Positions 41,919-51,560 are shown, counted from the first letter of the stretch. The stretch is DNA of 64,000 nucleotides from CAZIVO01 sp964542765 (GCA_964542765.1 CAZIVO010000002.1:14092-78091), one strand, 5' to 3'. Numbers and translations: made by a program. Notes: generated by a model from the sequence alone, not told the origin.

Positions 41919-43253
41919 ATGAGATATCTGCCCGCTTGCCATCTCCTTGCCTTGGTTCTGGTTTCTTCGATCAGCGCCCAGAGGGATATCGTCATGATCA
42001 CGACGAAGGCCGAGATCCATCAGGACGCGCTGATCAGCCCCGATGGCACCAAGATTGCCTTTCGTGGCCCGAGCAAGATTTCCGTCGTGAGCTATACGGG
42101 TGGGAAGGAGAGCAGCCTGGTGAGCGGGCTGAATCTCGGTGACTTCCTGTGGTCGCCGAACAGTTCGGGGATTTATTTCATTGAGAATGATCAGGTGCGG
42201 TTCGTCGCCAAGAATGGTGGCAACCCCAAGGTGATCGCCAAGTTGCCCGGACAGCAGCACCGCCTGTGGGATGTCGACTCGAAAGATGGCTTCTTGTTCG
42301 GTACGCGTTTTGACTCGAGCAACCGCACCTACAAGATCTTCGAGCTTGCCACGGATGGTCGCTCTGCGCCCAAGGACCTTGTCTCGAGTGCTTTTCTCAT
42401 GGATGAGGTGGACCTGGACCCGGGCGGGACACGCCTCTTGTTCCGCCGCTATAGCCCACAACCCTTCCAGCCGCGCGAATATCTGCATGTCGATCGCGGG
42501 GGCAAGAAGGAGGTCTCTCTGACCGGCAAGCCGATCGGCGGACAGATCCAGCATGGCCGCTGGGTCGACAGTGGAAAGAGCATCGTCTTCTCCATGCTTT
42601 CTTCGGTCTCCAGTACGTGGCAGCTTGCTCGCATTGGACCTGTGGGCACGAAGATTCGCATGCTGACCGAGGGTTTCATGCACCGGTTCAGCGCGGTCAG
42701 TGGCGACCTCAAGTGGGTGGTGATGCAGGCGACCGATGGCAAGCAATTGACCGCGGCCATCGTCCCGGTCGATGGCGGCGGCGTGATCATGCTCGGCACC
42801 GATGGTTTGACCTACCAGTTCCAGGGACCACCGAGTATCGACAAGGCTGGCCATCATGTGGCATTTGCGGCGAAGGTTAGTGGGAAGTCGAACTTTCCGC
42901 AGATCTTCACGGCTCAACTCGATCGCGAGATCCGGATCTCACCCCGGGCCGAGATTGGCAAACCATTTGGTTTGGAGATGCCCCTTCCTGCATCTCAAAT
43001 TGGCGGGGTATTCCTGAGCAATGCGGTCGGTACGAAGGCCTTGACCGTGCCCGGCCATCTCTACGGGATCGTACTCAACCCCGCTCTGATCCTTGTTGTC
43101 AAGGCGGGCAGGAGCAGTACCGGCAAGCTATCGGTGACGTTGCCAGTCCCCAATAACCCTTGGCTGGTGGGTCAGAACGTCTATTTCCAGGGCCTTCGCA
43201 CGACCGGCAGTACCGGTGATTTCACGCGCTACATCGAGGTGCGGTTCTACTGA
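41919..43253 (+). CDS. Secreted TolB/PD40-like beta-propeller protein
   Basis: The product is 444 residues from ATG 41919, with signal peptide MRYLPACHLLALVLVSSISA. PD40/TolB-type blades repeat through the first ~330 residues (DALISPDGTKIAFRGPSK, NLGDFLWSPNSSGIYFIEND, VDLDPGGTRLLFRR, SIDKAGHHVAFAAK). A C-terminal beta module (GKLSVTLPVPNNPWLVGQNV) resembles the N-terminal module of the two kelch proteins. It is divergent from the amidohydrolase array. PD40 propellers are often fused to secreted amidohydrolases in other bacteria, so a shared process is plausible. The stop overlaps the next gene tail-to-tail by 7 bases. Confidence 0.8.
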   Translation: MRYLPACHLLALVLVSSISAQRDIVMITTKAEIHQDALISPDGTKIAFRGPSKISVVSYTGGKESSLVSGLNLGDFLWSPNSSGIYFIENDQVRFVAKNGGNPKVIAKLPGQQHRLWDVDSKDGFLFGTRFDSSNRTYKIFELATDGRSAPKDLVSSAFLMDEVDLDPGGTRLLFRRYSPQPFQPREYLHVDRGGKKEVSLTGKPIGGQIQHGRWVDSGKSIVFSMLSSVSSTWQLARIGPVGTKIRMLTEGFMHRFSAVSGDLKWVVMQATDGKQLTAAIVPVDGGGVIMLGTDGLTYQFQGPPSIDKAGHHVAFAAKVSGKSNFPQIFTAQLDREIRISPRAEIGKPFGLEMPLPASQIGGVFLSNAVGTKALTVPGHLYGIVLNPALILVVKAGRSSTGKLSVTLPVPNNPWLVGQNVYFQGLRTTGSTGDFTRYIEVRFY

Positions 43254-43900
43254 TCTGCGGCCTTCTTTGCCTCACCGCGACTGCCGATCCACAAGTAGTA
43301 CCGCCATAGCCCCAGGAATCCTCGTCGGCTTGTATCCGAGCCTTCGGTGAAGAGTCGGCGGAGTGTCTTGCGGCGCGCTGGACCGAGGGTGACGGGGTAG
43401 GACTCGATGAGCCGGTGCACCGGCGCAAGGCAGGAATCCAGGAAGTCGACCACCGCGATCCGGCCGCCTGGCCGGAGGTCTTGCAGGGCGCGTTCCAGAA
43501 CGTGCTCGAAGTTTTCGATCATGGACAGTGAGTAGGAAAAGACGATGGCATCGAAAGGGCCCTCGACAACACCTGACATGCCATATTCACCCTCGACCAG
43601 ATCCACGTTGGCGTGTCCGCGCATCCGTTTTCGAGCGCGCTGCAACATCGCGGGCGCACAGTCGAGCCCGACCACCTCACCTCGAGGGCCTACTTTTCGG
43701 CACAGGGGGGGGAGGTTGCGGCCGGTCCCGCAGCCGACTTCGAGAATGCGATCGCCGGGGTTCAATGCGAATTCTTCGATCACGCGACGACGGCCCAGCA
43801 GCGTCATCCATCGCGTGGCATCGTAGATCGCTCCATGGCGGGAATACATCCGCTGCATGGAGCGGGCGTGGTCGGATGGTCGTTCTCGGGCAGTCGGCAA
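43247..43900 (-). CDS. Class I SAM-dependent methyltransferase
   Basis: The product is 217 residues and cytoplasmic. The SAM motif is ILEVGCGTGRNLPPL, with VGLDCAPAMLQRARKRM (motif II region) and LRPGGRIAVVDF. The N-terminal MYSRHGAIYDATRWMTLLGR and overall size recall BtaB-type lipid headgroup N-methyltransferases and UbiE-like enzymes. A lipid substrate is possible, especially as the divergent neighbour is PmtA-like, but it is not proved. Confidence 0.82.
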   Translation of the reverse strand: MPTARERPSDHARSMQRMYSRHGAIYDATRWMTLLGRRRVIEEFALNPGDRILEVGCGTGRNLPPLCRKVGPRGEVVGLDCAPAMLQRARKRMRGHANVDLVEGEYGMSGVVEGPFDAIVFSYSLSMIENFEHVLERALQDLRPGGRIAVVDFLDSCLAPVHRLIESYPVTLGPARRKTLRRLFTEGSDTSRRGFLGLWRYYLWIGSRGEAKKAADQ

Positions 43901-44019
43901 GGTATGGTGGTTCCGATGCTAGTCGATGCAGCAGTCCCGTGCTCGATCTCTGTCAAGCGCCCATCAGCGGTGGCGGGTTCGCCTATTCTCGACGGCACCG
44001 TGTTATCGCGGGGGTGCTC

Positions 44020-44613
44020 GTGACCCGGCAGCCCATCCGTGACTCTCTGCATTTTCTCAGCGGCTTGGTCCGCCACCCCAAAAAAGTTGGTGCCGTGCTG
44101 CCGAGTTCTCGCTATCTGGCCGAGGCCATGGTCGAGGGATTGGATCTGCATGCCGGCGATACGATCGTCGAGTATGGTCCGGGCACCGGGCCGATGACTC
44201 GTGTGATCGCCGAGAAGATCGGCAATGGTATGCGCTATCTCGGGATCGAGCGGGACCCCGAGTTTCACAGCCTCCTGACTCGGCGGTTTCCGCAACTTGA
44301 TTTCCATCTCGGCTCGGCGGAGCAGATTGGCAAGATCTTGAAGGAGCGCGGATTCTGCGCCCCGAAGGTCATCATTTCGGGGCTGCCCTTCGCTAGCTTT
44401 TCGGCAACCGTGCAGCAACGACTCGCCAAGAGGACCCGGGAAGCTTTGGCTCCACAAGGCCAGTTCAGGACCTTTCAATACGTGCACGCGTATGGTTTGC
44501 CGAGTGCCCGACGCTTTCGGGCGATGATGAACAGGCAGTTCGGGCGCTTCGAGTGCTCGGCACCGGTCTACCGGAATGTGCCGCCGGCTTTCGTGTTGAT
44601 CTATTGTTCCTGA
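44020..44613 (+). CDS. PmtA-like phospholipid N-methyltransferase
   Basis: The product is 197 residues. FLSGLVRHPKKVGAVLPSSR is the typical N terminus of PmtA-like/rRNA-dimethylase-fold enzymes, and TIVEYGPGTGPMTRVIAEKI is the SAM motif. VIISGLPFASFS occupies the N-L-P-F/Y-position motif of this fold, and RNVPPAFVLIY closes it. It probably methylates phosphatidylethanolamine or a similar amine. Start GTG 44020 or GTG 44014; the longer open frame upstream is antisense to the neighbouring methyltransferase. It is divergent from that gene. Confidence 0.8.
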   Translation: MTRQPIRDSLHFLSGLVRHPKKVGAVLPSSRYLAEAMVEGLDLHAGDTIVEYGPGTGPMTRVIAEKIGNGMRYLGIERDPEFHSLLTRRFPQLDFHLGSAEQIGKILKERGFCAPKVIISGLPFASFSATVQQRLAKRTREALAPQGQFRTFQYVHAYGLPSARRFRAMMNRQFGRFECSAPVYRNVPPAFVLIYCS

Positions 44614-44648
44614 AAGAAGTCGCGGTGGGGTTGGCGTCCGGAACAGGC

Positions 44649-44936
44649 TCAGATCAAGGGGCGAGTTCGTTCGGCGAGTTCAGCCTCAAGCGCGCTGATC
44701 TTTCGCTCGGAACGCTCGATGCGATCTTTCAGGACGCGCTGCTGGTCGGCCACCCGTTGAGCGCGGTATGCGGCGAAGAGGCCAATCCAGATGAGGCCGA
44801 TCCCGAGCGTCAAGAGATTGACCTCGGGGGTGTCCCAGGTCGGCAGTATCGAGGAGGCGACGGGATCGAGTAGCAGTGAGAGGAGGACCAGCACTCCCAT
44901 CATGATGTGAAAGGGTCGTTCGCCGAGAGTGATCAT
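44649..44936 (-). CDS. Small membrane protein with coiled coil
   Basis: The product is 95 residues. Two hydrophobic helices (FHIMMGVLVLLSLLLDPVA and VNLLTLGIGLIWIGLFAAYR) are followed by a charged heptad-rich tail (DQQRVLKDRIERSERKISAL) predicted to form a coiled coil in the cytoplasm. I recognise no family. It is divergent from leuS, 106 bases away. Confidence 0.65.
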   Translation of the reverse strand: MITLGERPFHIMMGVLVLLSLLLDPVASSILPTWDTPEVNLLTLGIGLIWIGLFAAYRAQRVADQQRVLKDRIERSERKISALEAELAERTRPLI

Positions 44937-45042
44937 GCTGACACTATATGCCAGGATTCGGCTGGACCCTCTTGCTGTTCCGGCGGCATACTCTCGGCCC
45001 TTTGTCCGGCCGGTAACGGGCTGGAGCAGTGGCCATAGAGCG

Positions 45043-47655
45043 ATGGGGAAACAGAACTACGATCCAGCCGAGATAGAGCCCCGGTGGCAAGAGCGCTGGG
45101 AGGAGACCAAGGCTTTCCGGGTTCCGGATCTTGGTGACCCGGACTTCGATGCGAGTCGGCCGAAGTTCTACGTGCTCGACATGTTTCCTTACCCGTCCGG
45201 TGCTGGCCTCCATGTCGGGCATCCCGAGGGTTATACCGCGACCGATATCGTCGCACGCTTCAAGCGTATGAAGGGTTTCAATGTCCTTCATCCCATGGGC
45301 TGGGATGCATTCGGACTGCCTGCAGAACAGCATGCGATCAACACCGGCACCCATCCACGCGAAACGACCTACAGCAACATCGCGGTGTTCCGCCGACAAC
45401 TCAAGCGGCTCGGCTTCAGCTACGACTGGGACAGGGAGCTCGCCACGACCGACCTCGAATATGTTCGCTGGACTCAATGGATCTTCGCTCGGCTTTTCGA
45501 GAAGGGCCTGGCGTACGAGTCGGAAGCGCCGGTCTGGTGGTGTGAGGAACTGGGCACCGTGCTCGCCAACGAGGAAGTCATCGACGGCAGGAGCGAGCGT
45601 GGTGACCACCCGTGTGAGCGGCGACCTCTCAAGCAGTGGATGCTGAGGATCACGGCTTACGCGGAGCGGTTGCTCGATGATCTTTCCGATCTGGATTGGC
45701 CAGAGTCCATCAAGACGATGCAGCGCGAATGGATCGGTCGCAGCGAAGGGGCAGCGTTGGACTTTGCTGTGGCTGGTGGTTCGGACGAGAAGATCCGGGT
45801 GTTCACCACCCGTCCGGACACGCTTTTCGGCGCATCCTTCATGGTCTTGTCACCCGAGCATCCGCTGGTGTCCTCGATCACGACAGATGATCAGGCCGAG
45901 GAGGTGTCCGCTTATCAGAATCAGGCAGCCAGGAAGAGTGAACTCGACCGAACTGATCTCGCCAAGGAAACGACGGGTGTCTTCACGGGTGCCCATGCGC
46001 TCAACCCGCTGTATGCCGAAGATGATCCGCGGGCCAGCCTGCCGATCTGGATCGCCGACTATGTCATCATGGGTTATGGCACCGGCGCCATCATGGCGGT
46101 GCCGGCGGGCGATGAACGAGACTTCAAGTTCACGCAGGTTTACGGGCTTCCGGTTCCGCCGATCTTTGCGCCGGACACGGGAGATTCGCAGGCCGATGAA
46201 GAAGTCGAGCAAGGCCGACGATGCTGGACCGAACCGGCCAGATATATCAATTCCAGCAATGAAGAAGGGCTCGATCTTTCCGAGCTTTCGATGCCCGAAG
46301 CCAAGGGCACTGTCATCAATTGGCTCGAAGAGAGGGGCCTGGGCAAGGCCGAAATTACTTACCGCCTGCGCGATTGGCTGTTTTCGCGGCAGCGTTACTG
46401 GGGCGAGCCCTTTCCGATCGTCCATCACGAAGATGGCACCGTCGAACTGGTTCCCGACGACCAGCTTCCGGTGGCACTTCCCGAGATGGAGGATTTCAAG
46501 CCGACGGGAACGCCGGAGCCACCACTGTCCAGGATGGAAGAATGGGTGAAGACGGTTGATTCGCAGGGCCGCCCGGTGCGGCGCGAGACCAATGCGATGC
46601 CGCAATGGGCGGGGTCATGCTGGTATTACCTGCGGTTCATCGACCCACAGAACTCGAATCGGTTTTGCGGGGAGGAAGCCGAGAAATACTGGATGCCGGT
46701 CGATCTGTATGTCGGCGGTGCCGAGCATGCGGTCCTGCATCTTCTCTATGCCAGATTTTGGCACAAGGTTCTGTTCGACCTGGGGTTTGTCTCGACCAAG
46801 GAACCGTTCGAAAAGCTCTTCAACCAGGGAATGATCCAGAGTTACGCCTATCGCGACCAGCGTGGGGCAATCATTCCGGCAGCATTGGTCGAGGAGGATG
46901 GGGACGTCTATCGGCACAAGGAAACGGGGGAGGCCCTGAAGCAGGATGTGGCCAAGATGTCCAAGGCGCTGGGCAACGTGGTCAATCCCGATGAAGTCGT
47001 CGAACAGTACGGCGCCGATAGCCTGCGCTTGTACGAGATGTACATGGGCCCGCTCGAAGCTTCCGCTCCCTGGAATCCCAAGGACGTTCCCGGGGTGCAT
47101 CGCTTTCTGCATCGGTCCTGGCGACTCATCGTGCCCGAGTATGAGTCCGACGGTCGAGTGCACGCGTATCTTCTGCAGGATGGTGATACCGATGATGCGC
47201 TCGAGCGCAGCCTGCATCGCGCCATCGACAAGGTGGGGGGCGACATTGAGAAGATGGCGTTCAACACTGCGATCGCGGCATTGATGATCTTCGTGAACGA
47301 AGCGACCAAGGCGAAGGACCGTTTGAGCAGTAGCCAGGCCCTTCGCTTCCTTCAGATTCTTGCGCCCTTCGCTCCGCACATTTCCTGGGAACTGTGGGAT
47401 CGCCTTGGCATGTCCGAGGACTTGCATCACGTATCCTGGCCCGAAGTGGACCCGGCCATGCTGGCCGAAGAGACGGTTCAGATGGCGGTACAGGTTCTGG
47501 GCAAGGTCAGAGGGCGAATCGAGGTTGCCGCCGGCGCTGAGGAGGCGGAAGTTCTTGCGGCAGCGCGAGAGGCCGTTGCGTCATACCTCGCCGGCAAGGA
47601 GATCATCAAGGAGATCGTCGTGCCGAATCGTCTGGTGAATTTCGTCGCCAAGTGA
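45043..47655 (+). CDS. leuS: Leucyl-tRNA synthetase
   Basis: The product is 870 residues, the usual bacterial length. It charges tRNA-Leu. The N terminus is YDPAEIEPRWQERWEE, the HIGH motif is PYPSGAGLHVGHPEGY, and the CP1 editing domain has FTTRPDTLFGASFMVLSPEH and YGTGAIMAVPAGDERD. The catalytic region has YVGGAEHAVLHLLYARFWHK and the KMSKS motif reads AKMSKALGNVVNPDEV (final Ser replaced by Ala, a common bacterial variant). ATG 45043 is chosen over an upstream open frame that would overlap the divergent membrane gene. Confidence 0.99.
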   Translation: MGKQNYDPAEIEPRWQERWEETKAFRVPDLGDPDFDASRPKFYVLDMFPYPSGAGLHVGHPEGYTATDIVARFKRMKGFNVLHPMGWDAFGLPAEQHAINTGTHPRETTYSNIAVFRRQLKRLGFSYDWDRELATTDLEYVRWTQWIFARLFEKGLAYESEAPVWWCEELGTVLANEEVIDGRSERGDHPCERRPLKQWMLRITAYAERLLDDLSDLDWPESIKTMQREWIGRSEGAALDFAVAGGSDEKIRVFTTRPDTLFGASFMVLSPEHPLVSSITTDDQAEEVSAYQNQAARKSELDRTDLAKETTGVFTGAHALNPLYAEDDPRASLPIWIADYVIMGYGTGAIMAVPAGDERDFKFTQVYGLPVPPIFAPDTGDSQADEEVEQGRRCWTEPARYINSSNEEGLDLSELSMPEAKGTVINWLEERGLGKAEITYRLRDWLFSRQRYWGEPFPIVHHEDGTVELVPDDQLPVALPEMEDFKPTGTPEPPLSRMEEWVKTVDSQGRPVRRETNAMPQWAGSCWYYLRFIDPQNSNRFCGEEAEKYWMPVDLYVGGAEHAVLHLLYARFWHKVLFDLGFVSTKEPFEKLFNQGMIQSYAYRDQRGAIIPAALVEEDGDVYRHKETGEALKQDVAKMSKALGNVVNPDEVVEQYGADSLRLYEMYMGPLEASAPWNPKDVPGVHRFLHRSWRLIVPEYESDGRVHAYLLQDGDTDDALERSLHRAIDKVGGDIEKMAFNTAIAALMIFVNEATKAKDRLSSSQALRFLQILAPFAPHISWELWDRLGMSEDLHHVSWPEVDPAMLAEETVQMAVQVLGKVRGRIEVAAGAEEAEVLAAAREAVASYLAGKEIIKEIVVPNRLVNFVAK

Positions 47656-47660
47656 CGGCA

Positions 47661-48839
47661 TCATTGCGCGGCTCGTGATTTTCTGGCTCTGCGCCAGTGT
47701 GGCACCAGGCAAGCCAGCGCGATCGCAGCTGCGAGGATCATCGGCCAGATCGGCATCGGGTCGCGATCTCCCTGGGAAGTTGAGGCGTCGAGTTCGGTCT
47801 GGCTGCCCACGCCCGCTGTCACGGCAGAGGACGGCCGATCTTGCAGTGCGCGTAATCGGTCGCTCGGGTGTGAGGCGAGACTCGTCAGCGTGCGGGATCT
47901 TTCGTCACGGGTAGCATCAGGGAGAAGATTTCGCAGAGCCAGCATGGCCAGTTCCTCGGCATCGGTATCGCCAGATTTTGCAGTGGCGATGATCAGCGGC
48001 AGAGAGCTTGCCGAGCCCATTCGGATCAGGGAGTCGGTTGCGACCATGCGAATATCGCCCTGTGCGTACAGAAGACGTTCGAGCGTGTCACGCGCTCTGG
48101 GGTCGGTGGACAGGCTGAGTTGTCGCGCTGCTTCCTCGCGGTGGAAGTCGCGTGCGGCGGTAGCGAGGAGGATCCAGCGGTCCAGTTTGGAGAGGGGGGG
48201 ACTCTGGTCAGGTCGTGACTGCAGGTCGGCCAGGTAGATGAGGGCAGCTGGAAGGGTGAGGCCGCCGGAGCTCTGGCCGATCACTTCGAGACGGGTGCCG
48301 GCTCTCGCGATCTTGAGGGTCACCGATCCGCATTCGGCAGCACCGCCGGTCACCAGAAGGTGGGATGGATTTTGGTAGTCGGTGCCTGCGAGAAGGTTTC
48401 CCACGAGGGCCTGGAGGTCGAGCGTTACGGATGCGCCGCCGGCTTCGATGGGTAGCAGCCTGGCCAGTTCGTGCGCCCGGCCAGAAGATGCCCCCAGATT
48501 GGAGCCGATCCAGGTTTCGCGTCCGGCGAAATCACACGTGGCCTGGATTTCACCACCGGAGGCGAATCTGATCCCGGCTTTCAGGTAGATGCCTTCGCCG
48601 AGTTCAATTTCGGGTTCCAGAATGCGCAGACCGTGAGCGGTGATCGCGATCGATATGGCATCGAAGGGATCGTGAGCTTTTGGCCATCCGGAGAGTTCGG
48701 GCAGAATGGTTTCGCGTATCCAGGTGAGGGCATGCGGACCATTTCGTTCGTGATCGCTGGCCAGATGAGCGGCCAGCGTGGGATCTTGTGCCGCGGCTTG
48801 ACTCGCAAGGATCAGAAGTGCCAGCAAGCGGGCTTTCAT
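47661..48839 (-). CDS. Exported, membrane-anchored HEAT-repeat protein (second of pair)
   Basis: The product is 392 residues from ATG 48839; GGAGG lies upstream of it inside the preceding gene's end. A signal peptide (MKARLLALLILASQAAAQ) leads to a mixed domain and then to helical repeats (REEAARQLSLSTDPRARDTL, TDSLIRMGSASSLPLIIATA). One C-terminal helix, MPIWPMILAAAIALACLVPH, is followed by basic residues, so the body is probably outside the membrane with a C-terminal anchor. The start overlaps the upstream HEAT gene by ATGA. The function is unknown. Confidence 0.7.
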   Translation of the reverse strand: MKARLLALLILASQAAAQDPTLAAHLASDHERNGPHALTWIRETILPELSGWPKAHDPFDAISIAITAHGLRILEPEIELGEGIYLKAGIRFASGGEIQATCDFAGRETWIGSNLGASSGRAHELARLLPIEAGGASVTLDLQALVGNLLAGTDYQNPSHLLVTGGAAECGSVTLKIARAGTRLEVIGQSSGGLTLPAALIYLADLQSRPDQSPPLSKLDRWILLATAARDFHREEAARQLSLSTDPRARDTLERLLYAQGDIRMVATDSLIRMGSASSLPLIIATAKSGDTDAEELAMLALRNLLPDATRDERSRTLTSLASHPSDRLRALQDRPSSAVTAGVGSQTELDASTSQGDRDPMPIWPMILAAAIALACLVPHWRRARKSRAAQ

Positions 48840-49990
48840 CGCCTCAAACTCCTCCGGTCTGTGGGGTGGAAAGCTCCGGTTTCTTGGTGGAATCCCTGTG
48901 CAGAAGGATCGGGATATTCCTGGGTGTGGGAGGGGGAACCGGGATTGGTCCAGGGTTCCTCCATCAAGCTTGCATCCTGAGATAGATGCTCTTGCGACTG
49001 CGCTGCCACGGCTGCCCATGCCTGTGCCCGCCGCCGTCGATTTACTCGCCAGAGCAAGAAGGTGGCGATGCTCAGCAGCAGACAGATGAAACTGCCGGCA
49101 GCCAGCCTTCGACGGGTTTCGCTCAGGCCACCGCTCACACCGTCGGGATCTGGCGAACTGGAGCGAAGAGCTTGCTCTTGCACTGATCCGAGCGAGGCTT
49201 GAAGAAGTGGTAGCAGGTGCTCGTCTTCCTCCGTGAGCCGTTCTTCGAGGGCTTGCGTGCTACTCGGATCGCGCAGTTCGCCCAGCCGCGCAATTGCATG
49301 GCGGCGCACCGATGTGCTCGGATGGTCGAGCACGGCGAGCAGGGTCTGGCATTCGTTCTCGGGCGGTAGTTTGTTCGACAGGGATTGAAAGGCGAAGGCG
49401 AGAGCGTGATCGAGTTGCGAACCGTCGCTGCTGATCGCGCAAGCCGCTGCCAGCAGGGGTTGTGGGTCGCCTATATCCGAGAGGGCGAGCATGGCCTGCA
49501 CGCGATCGTCGCCATCGCCTTGCCTCGACAGTAGCTTGACCAGGGGCGCGACCGCAGCGCTGGTTTTCAGCTGGCCCAGCAGGCGAGCTGCGAAGGTGCG
49601 CGCGGTGAGATCTTCGGACTCCAGGGTCTCGAGTGCGGCCTCTTCTGATCTCGGGTCCGGCATGGTGCTCAATGCTGCGATGGCTTGCCGCCGGACCAGG
49701 AGAGCTGTCGGCGCCTGGCTGAGTTCGATGAGTTGCGGGATCACTTCGCGCATCTGTAGCTTTCCAGCGGACCAGGCTGCACGGGCGGTGACTTCCGGAT
49801 GGCCCGATGCCAATCCAGCAGCGATGGTTTGTGCGGCTCCCGGGGTGGGATTGGTTTCGGCGGCGAGGAGAGCACGGTAGACCTCGCTCGGCTCTGCCTG
49901 CAGGACCGAGGGAGCTGGTGACCTCTCTTCGTCAGAGGTGGTTCCCTGGGGCATCAGGAGTGATGCTGCGAACGCTATTCCTGTGATCAT
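48836..49990 (-). CDS. Exported, membrane-anchored HEAT-repeat protein (first of pair)
   Basis: The product is 384 residues from ATG 49990; the 160 upstream codons in the frame lie antisense to the kinase gene's start region and look non-coding. After a short hydrophobic N terminus (MITGIAFAASLLMPQ), HEAT/PBS-type repeats follow: ASGHPEVTARAAWSAGKL, TALLVRRQAIAALSTMPDPR, EDLTARTFAARLLGQL and STSVRRHAIARLGELRDPSS. A transmembrane helix (GSFICLLLSIATFLLWRV) near residue 315 precedes a basic stretch and a ~65-residue cytoplasmic tail rich in Ser, Pro and Glu. Probably a scaffold, coupled to the downstream HEAT gene. Confidence 0.72.
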   Translation of the reverse strand: MITGIAFAASLLMPQGTTSDEERSPAPSVLQAEPSEVYRALLAAETNPTPGAAQTIAAGLASGHPEVTARAAWSAGKLQMREVIPQLIELSQAPTALLVRRQAIAALSTMPDPRSEEAALETLESEDLTARTFAARLLGQLKTSAAVAPLVKLLSRQGDGDDRVQAMLALSDIGDPQPLLAAACAISSDGSQLDHALAFAFQSLSNKLPPENECQTLLAVLDHPSTSVRRHAIARLGELRDPSSTQALEERLTEEDEHLLPLLQASLGSVQEQALRSSSPDPDGVSGGLSETRRRLAAGSFICLLLSIATFLLWRVNRRRRAQAWAAVAAQSQEHLSQDASLMEEPWTNPGSPSHTQEYPDPSAQGFHQETGAFHPTDRRSLRR

Positions 49991-50139
49991 TCCATGGCTC
50001 CGGCTTGCTTGTTTCGCCCTCCCTTTCTTATCGACCCCTGAAGGGCTCGGCTTCACCCCGCTGTCTCGGTTTAGAAACAGGGCCGAAAGGGTCAAGTTGA
50101 GCGAGAACAAGGCCGATAGCGGAAGGCGGGTTCCAGCGC

Positions 50140-51519
50140 ATGACGACTCTTTGGGAGAGGTCTCTGGCGAGTGCCGGGAGACAGGCCCTGCCGATGGGCG
50201 AGCGGTGCACAACAATCGTTGGCACTGGGGCCAGGGGACCAGGCTGGGTTGGGTGGCCATGGTGCCCGGTTTTGCTCGCGACCATTTTTCTTGTCGTTCT
50301 GAGCATGGGCGGTTCCCTGCCGCTGGCCACGGCAGCGGCCTTTTCAACCTTTTTGGGTGTATTGGCGTCCCATGTTCTTGTCGTGAACCGGTTGCGAGAG
50401 GGCGGGCGGCATCTGACCCGAGAGGGGATGGGAAAGAACGATGGAACCAGAAATGAACCGGTAGCTTCACCTGATCCTGCTCGTTGCGTGGTGGATTCGC
50501 TCACGGCGGGAGTCATCACCCTCGATCGCGATGGCCGGGTGGTTCTGGCCAACTCGGCGGTGCGGGAAGTTCTGTGTGTGGATGAGAGCGCTATCGAGGG
50601 CCGTGAACTGTCCGATGTGATCGCCGAGGCTCTGCGTGATCGGGTAGTGAAGGGCTTCGAGGAGTTTCATCGCCGGAACCGGCAACAGGTCGAGCTTGTC
50701 GGCATCGAATGGAATGGAAAGGTCTACGACTTCACGATCGCTCCTGTTCGATCACGGCAGCATGACATGGAGTCTGCCGCTGTCATTCTCGTCGCCGATG
50801 TCACGAGGAAGGCTGAGACCGCGCGGCTCAAGGATGAGTTTCTTTCTTCCATCTCGCACGAACTGAGAACTCCGCTGACAGGGATCTGTGCGTCGACCGA
50901 GATCTTGCAGCAGATCGGACCTCAAGGAGGGGACGAGTGGGTCGAGTTTCTCGACATCCTCTGGCAGGAAGGATCTCGCCTTCGGGGCCTTGTCGATGAC
51001 GTGCTCGATTACAGTTCCATGGAGAGCGGCGATGTCGCTTGGGAGACGAGCCTGATCGATGTCGAGAAACTTGCTGAGACGGCTGTCGGGAGTCGCCGGC
51101 AGGATGCTGCTGGCAAGGACGTCACTTTGGGGCTGAGCTGTGGTGGGGGTTCGCTTCACGCCGAGGGTTCGCAAGAGCGCATTGCTTGTGTCATTGGCAA
51201 GCTCATCGATAACGCTCTCAAGTTCACCCCTGGCCCGGGACGAGTCGAAGTTTCCGTCATGCGATCAGGAGAGTCTGTTCATGTCTCGGTGGCGGACAGT
51301 GGGCGAGGAGTTCCGCGCGAGCACCGGGAGACGGTGTTCGAGAAGTTCAGCCAGCTCGGCGATACGATGACTGAAAAGCCGCCTGGCGCGGGTCTTGGCC
51401 TACCGATCTGTCGCCGGATCATCGACCTTTCGAACGGTGCGATATGGTGCGAGGATTCAGAACTTGGCGGTGCGTCATTCCGATTTCTCCTCCCGGCGGT
51501 CGATCCCGAACAGTCCTGA
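50140..51519 (+). CDS. Membrane sensor histidine kinase with PAS domain
   Basis: The product is 459 residues. Two hydrophobic helices (about 45-62 and 65-83) are followed by a PAS domain (VVDSLTAGVITLDRDGRVVLAN) that may sense in the cytoplasm. The HisKA box is EFLSSISHELRTPLTG with H240 as phosphoacceptor. The ATPase domain has the N box (VIGKLIDNALKFTPG), G1 (VADSGRGVPREH) and GAGLGLPICRRIIDL. It is an intact autokinase. No response regulator is adjacent, so the partner is elsewhere. It converges on the TrkH-like gene, which may or may not be related to its signal. Confidence 0.93.
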   Translation: MTTLWERSLASAGRQALPMGERCTTIVGTGARGPGWVGWPWCPVLLATIFLVVLSMGGSLPLATAAAFSTFLGVLASHVLVVNRLREGGRHLTREGMGKNDGTRNEPVASPDPARCVVDSLTAGVITLDRDGRVVLANSAVREVLCVDESAIEGRELSDVIAEALRDRVVKGFEEFHRRNRQQVELVGIEWNGKVYDFTIAPVRSRQHDMESAAVILVADVTRKAETARLKDEFLSSISHELRTPLTGICASTEILQQIGPQGGDEWVEFLDILWQEGSRLRGLVDDVLDYSSMESGDVAWETSLIDVEKLAETAVGSRRQDAAGKDVTLGLSCGGGSLHAEGSQERIACVIGKLIDNALKFTPGPGRVEVSVMRSGESVHVSVADSGRGVPREHRETVFEKFSQLGDTMTEKPPGAGLGLPICRRIIDLSNGAIWCEDSELGGASFRFLLPAVDPEQS

Positions 51520-51560
51520 TCACGGCACCGTACGGGTGGAACGACTCGCGCGTCAGGTGA

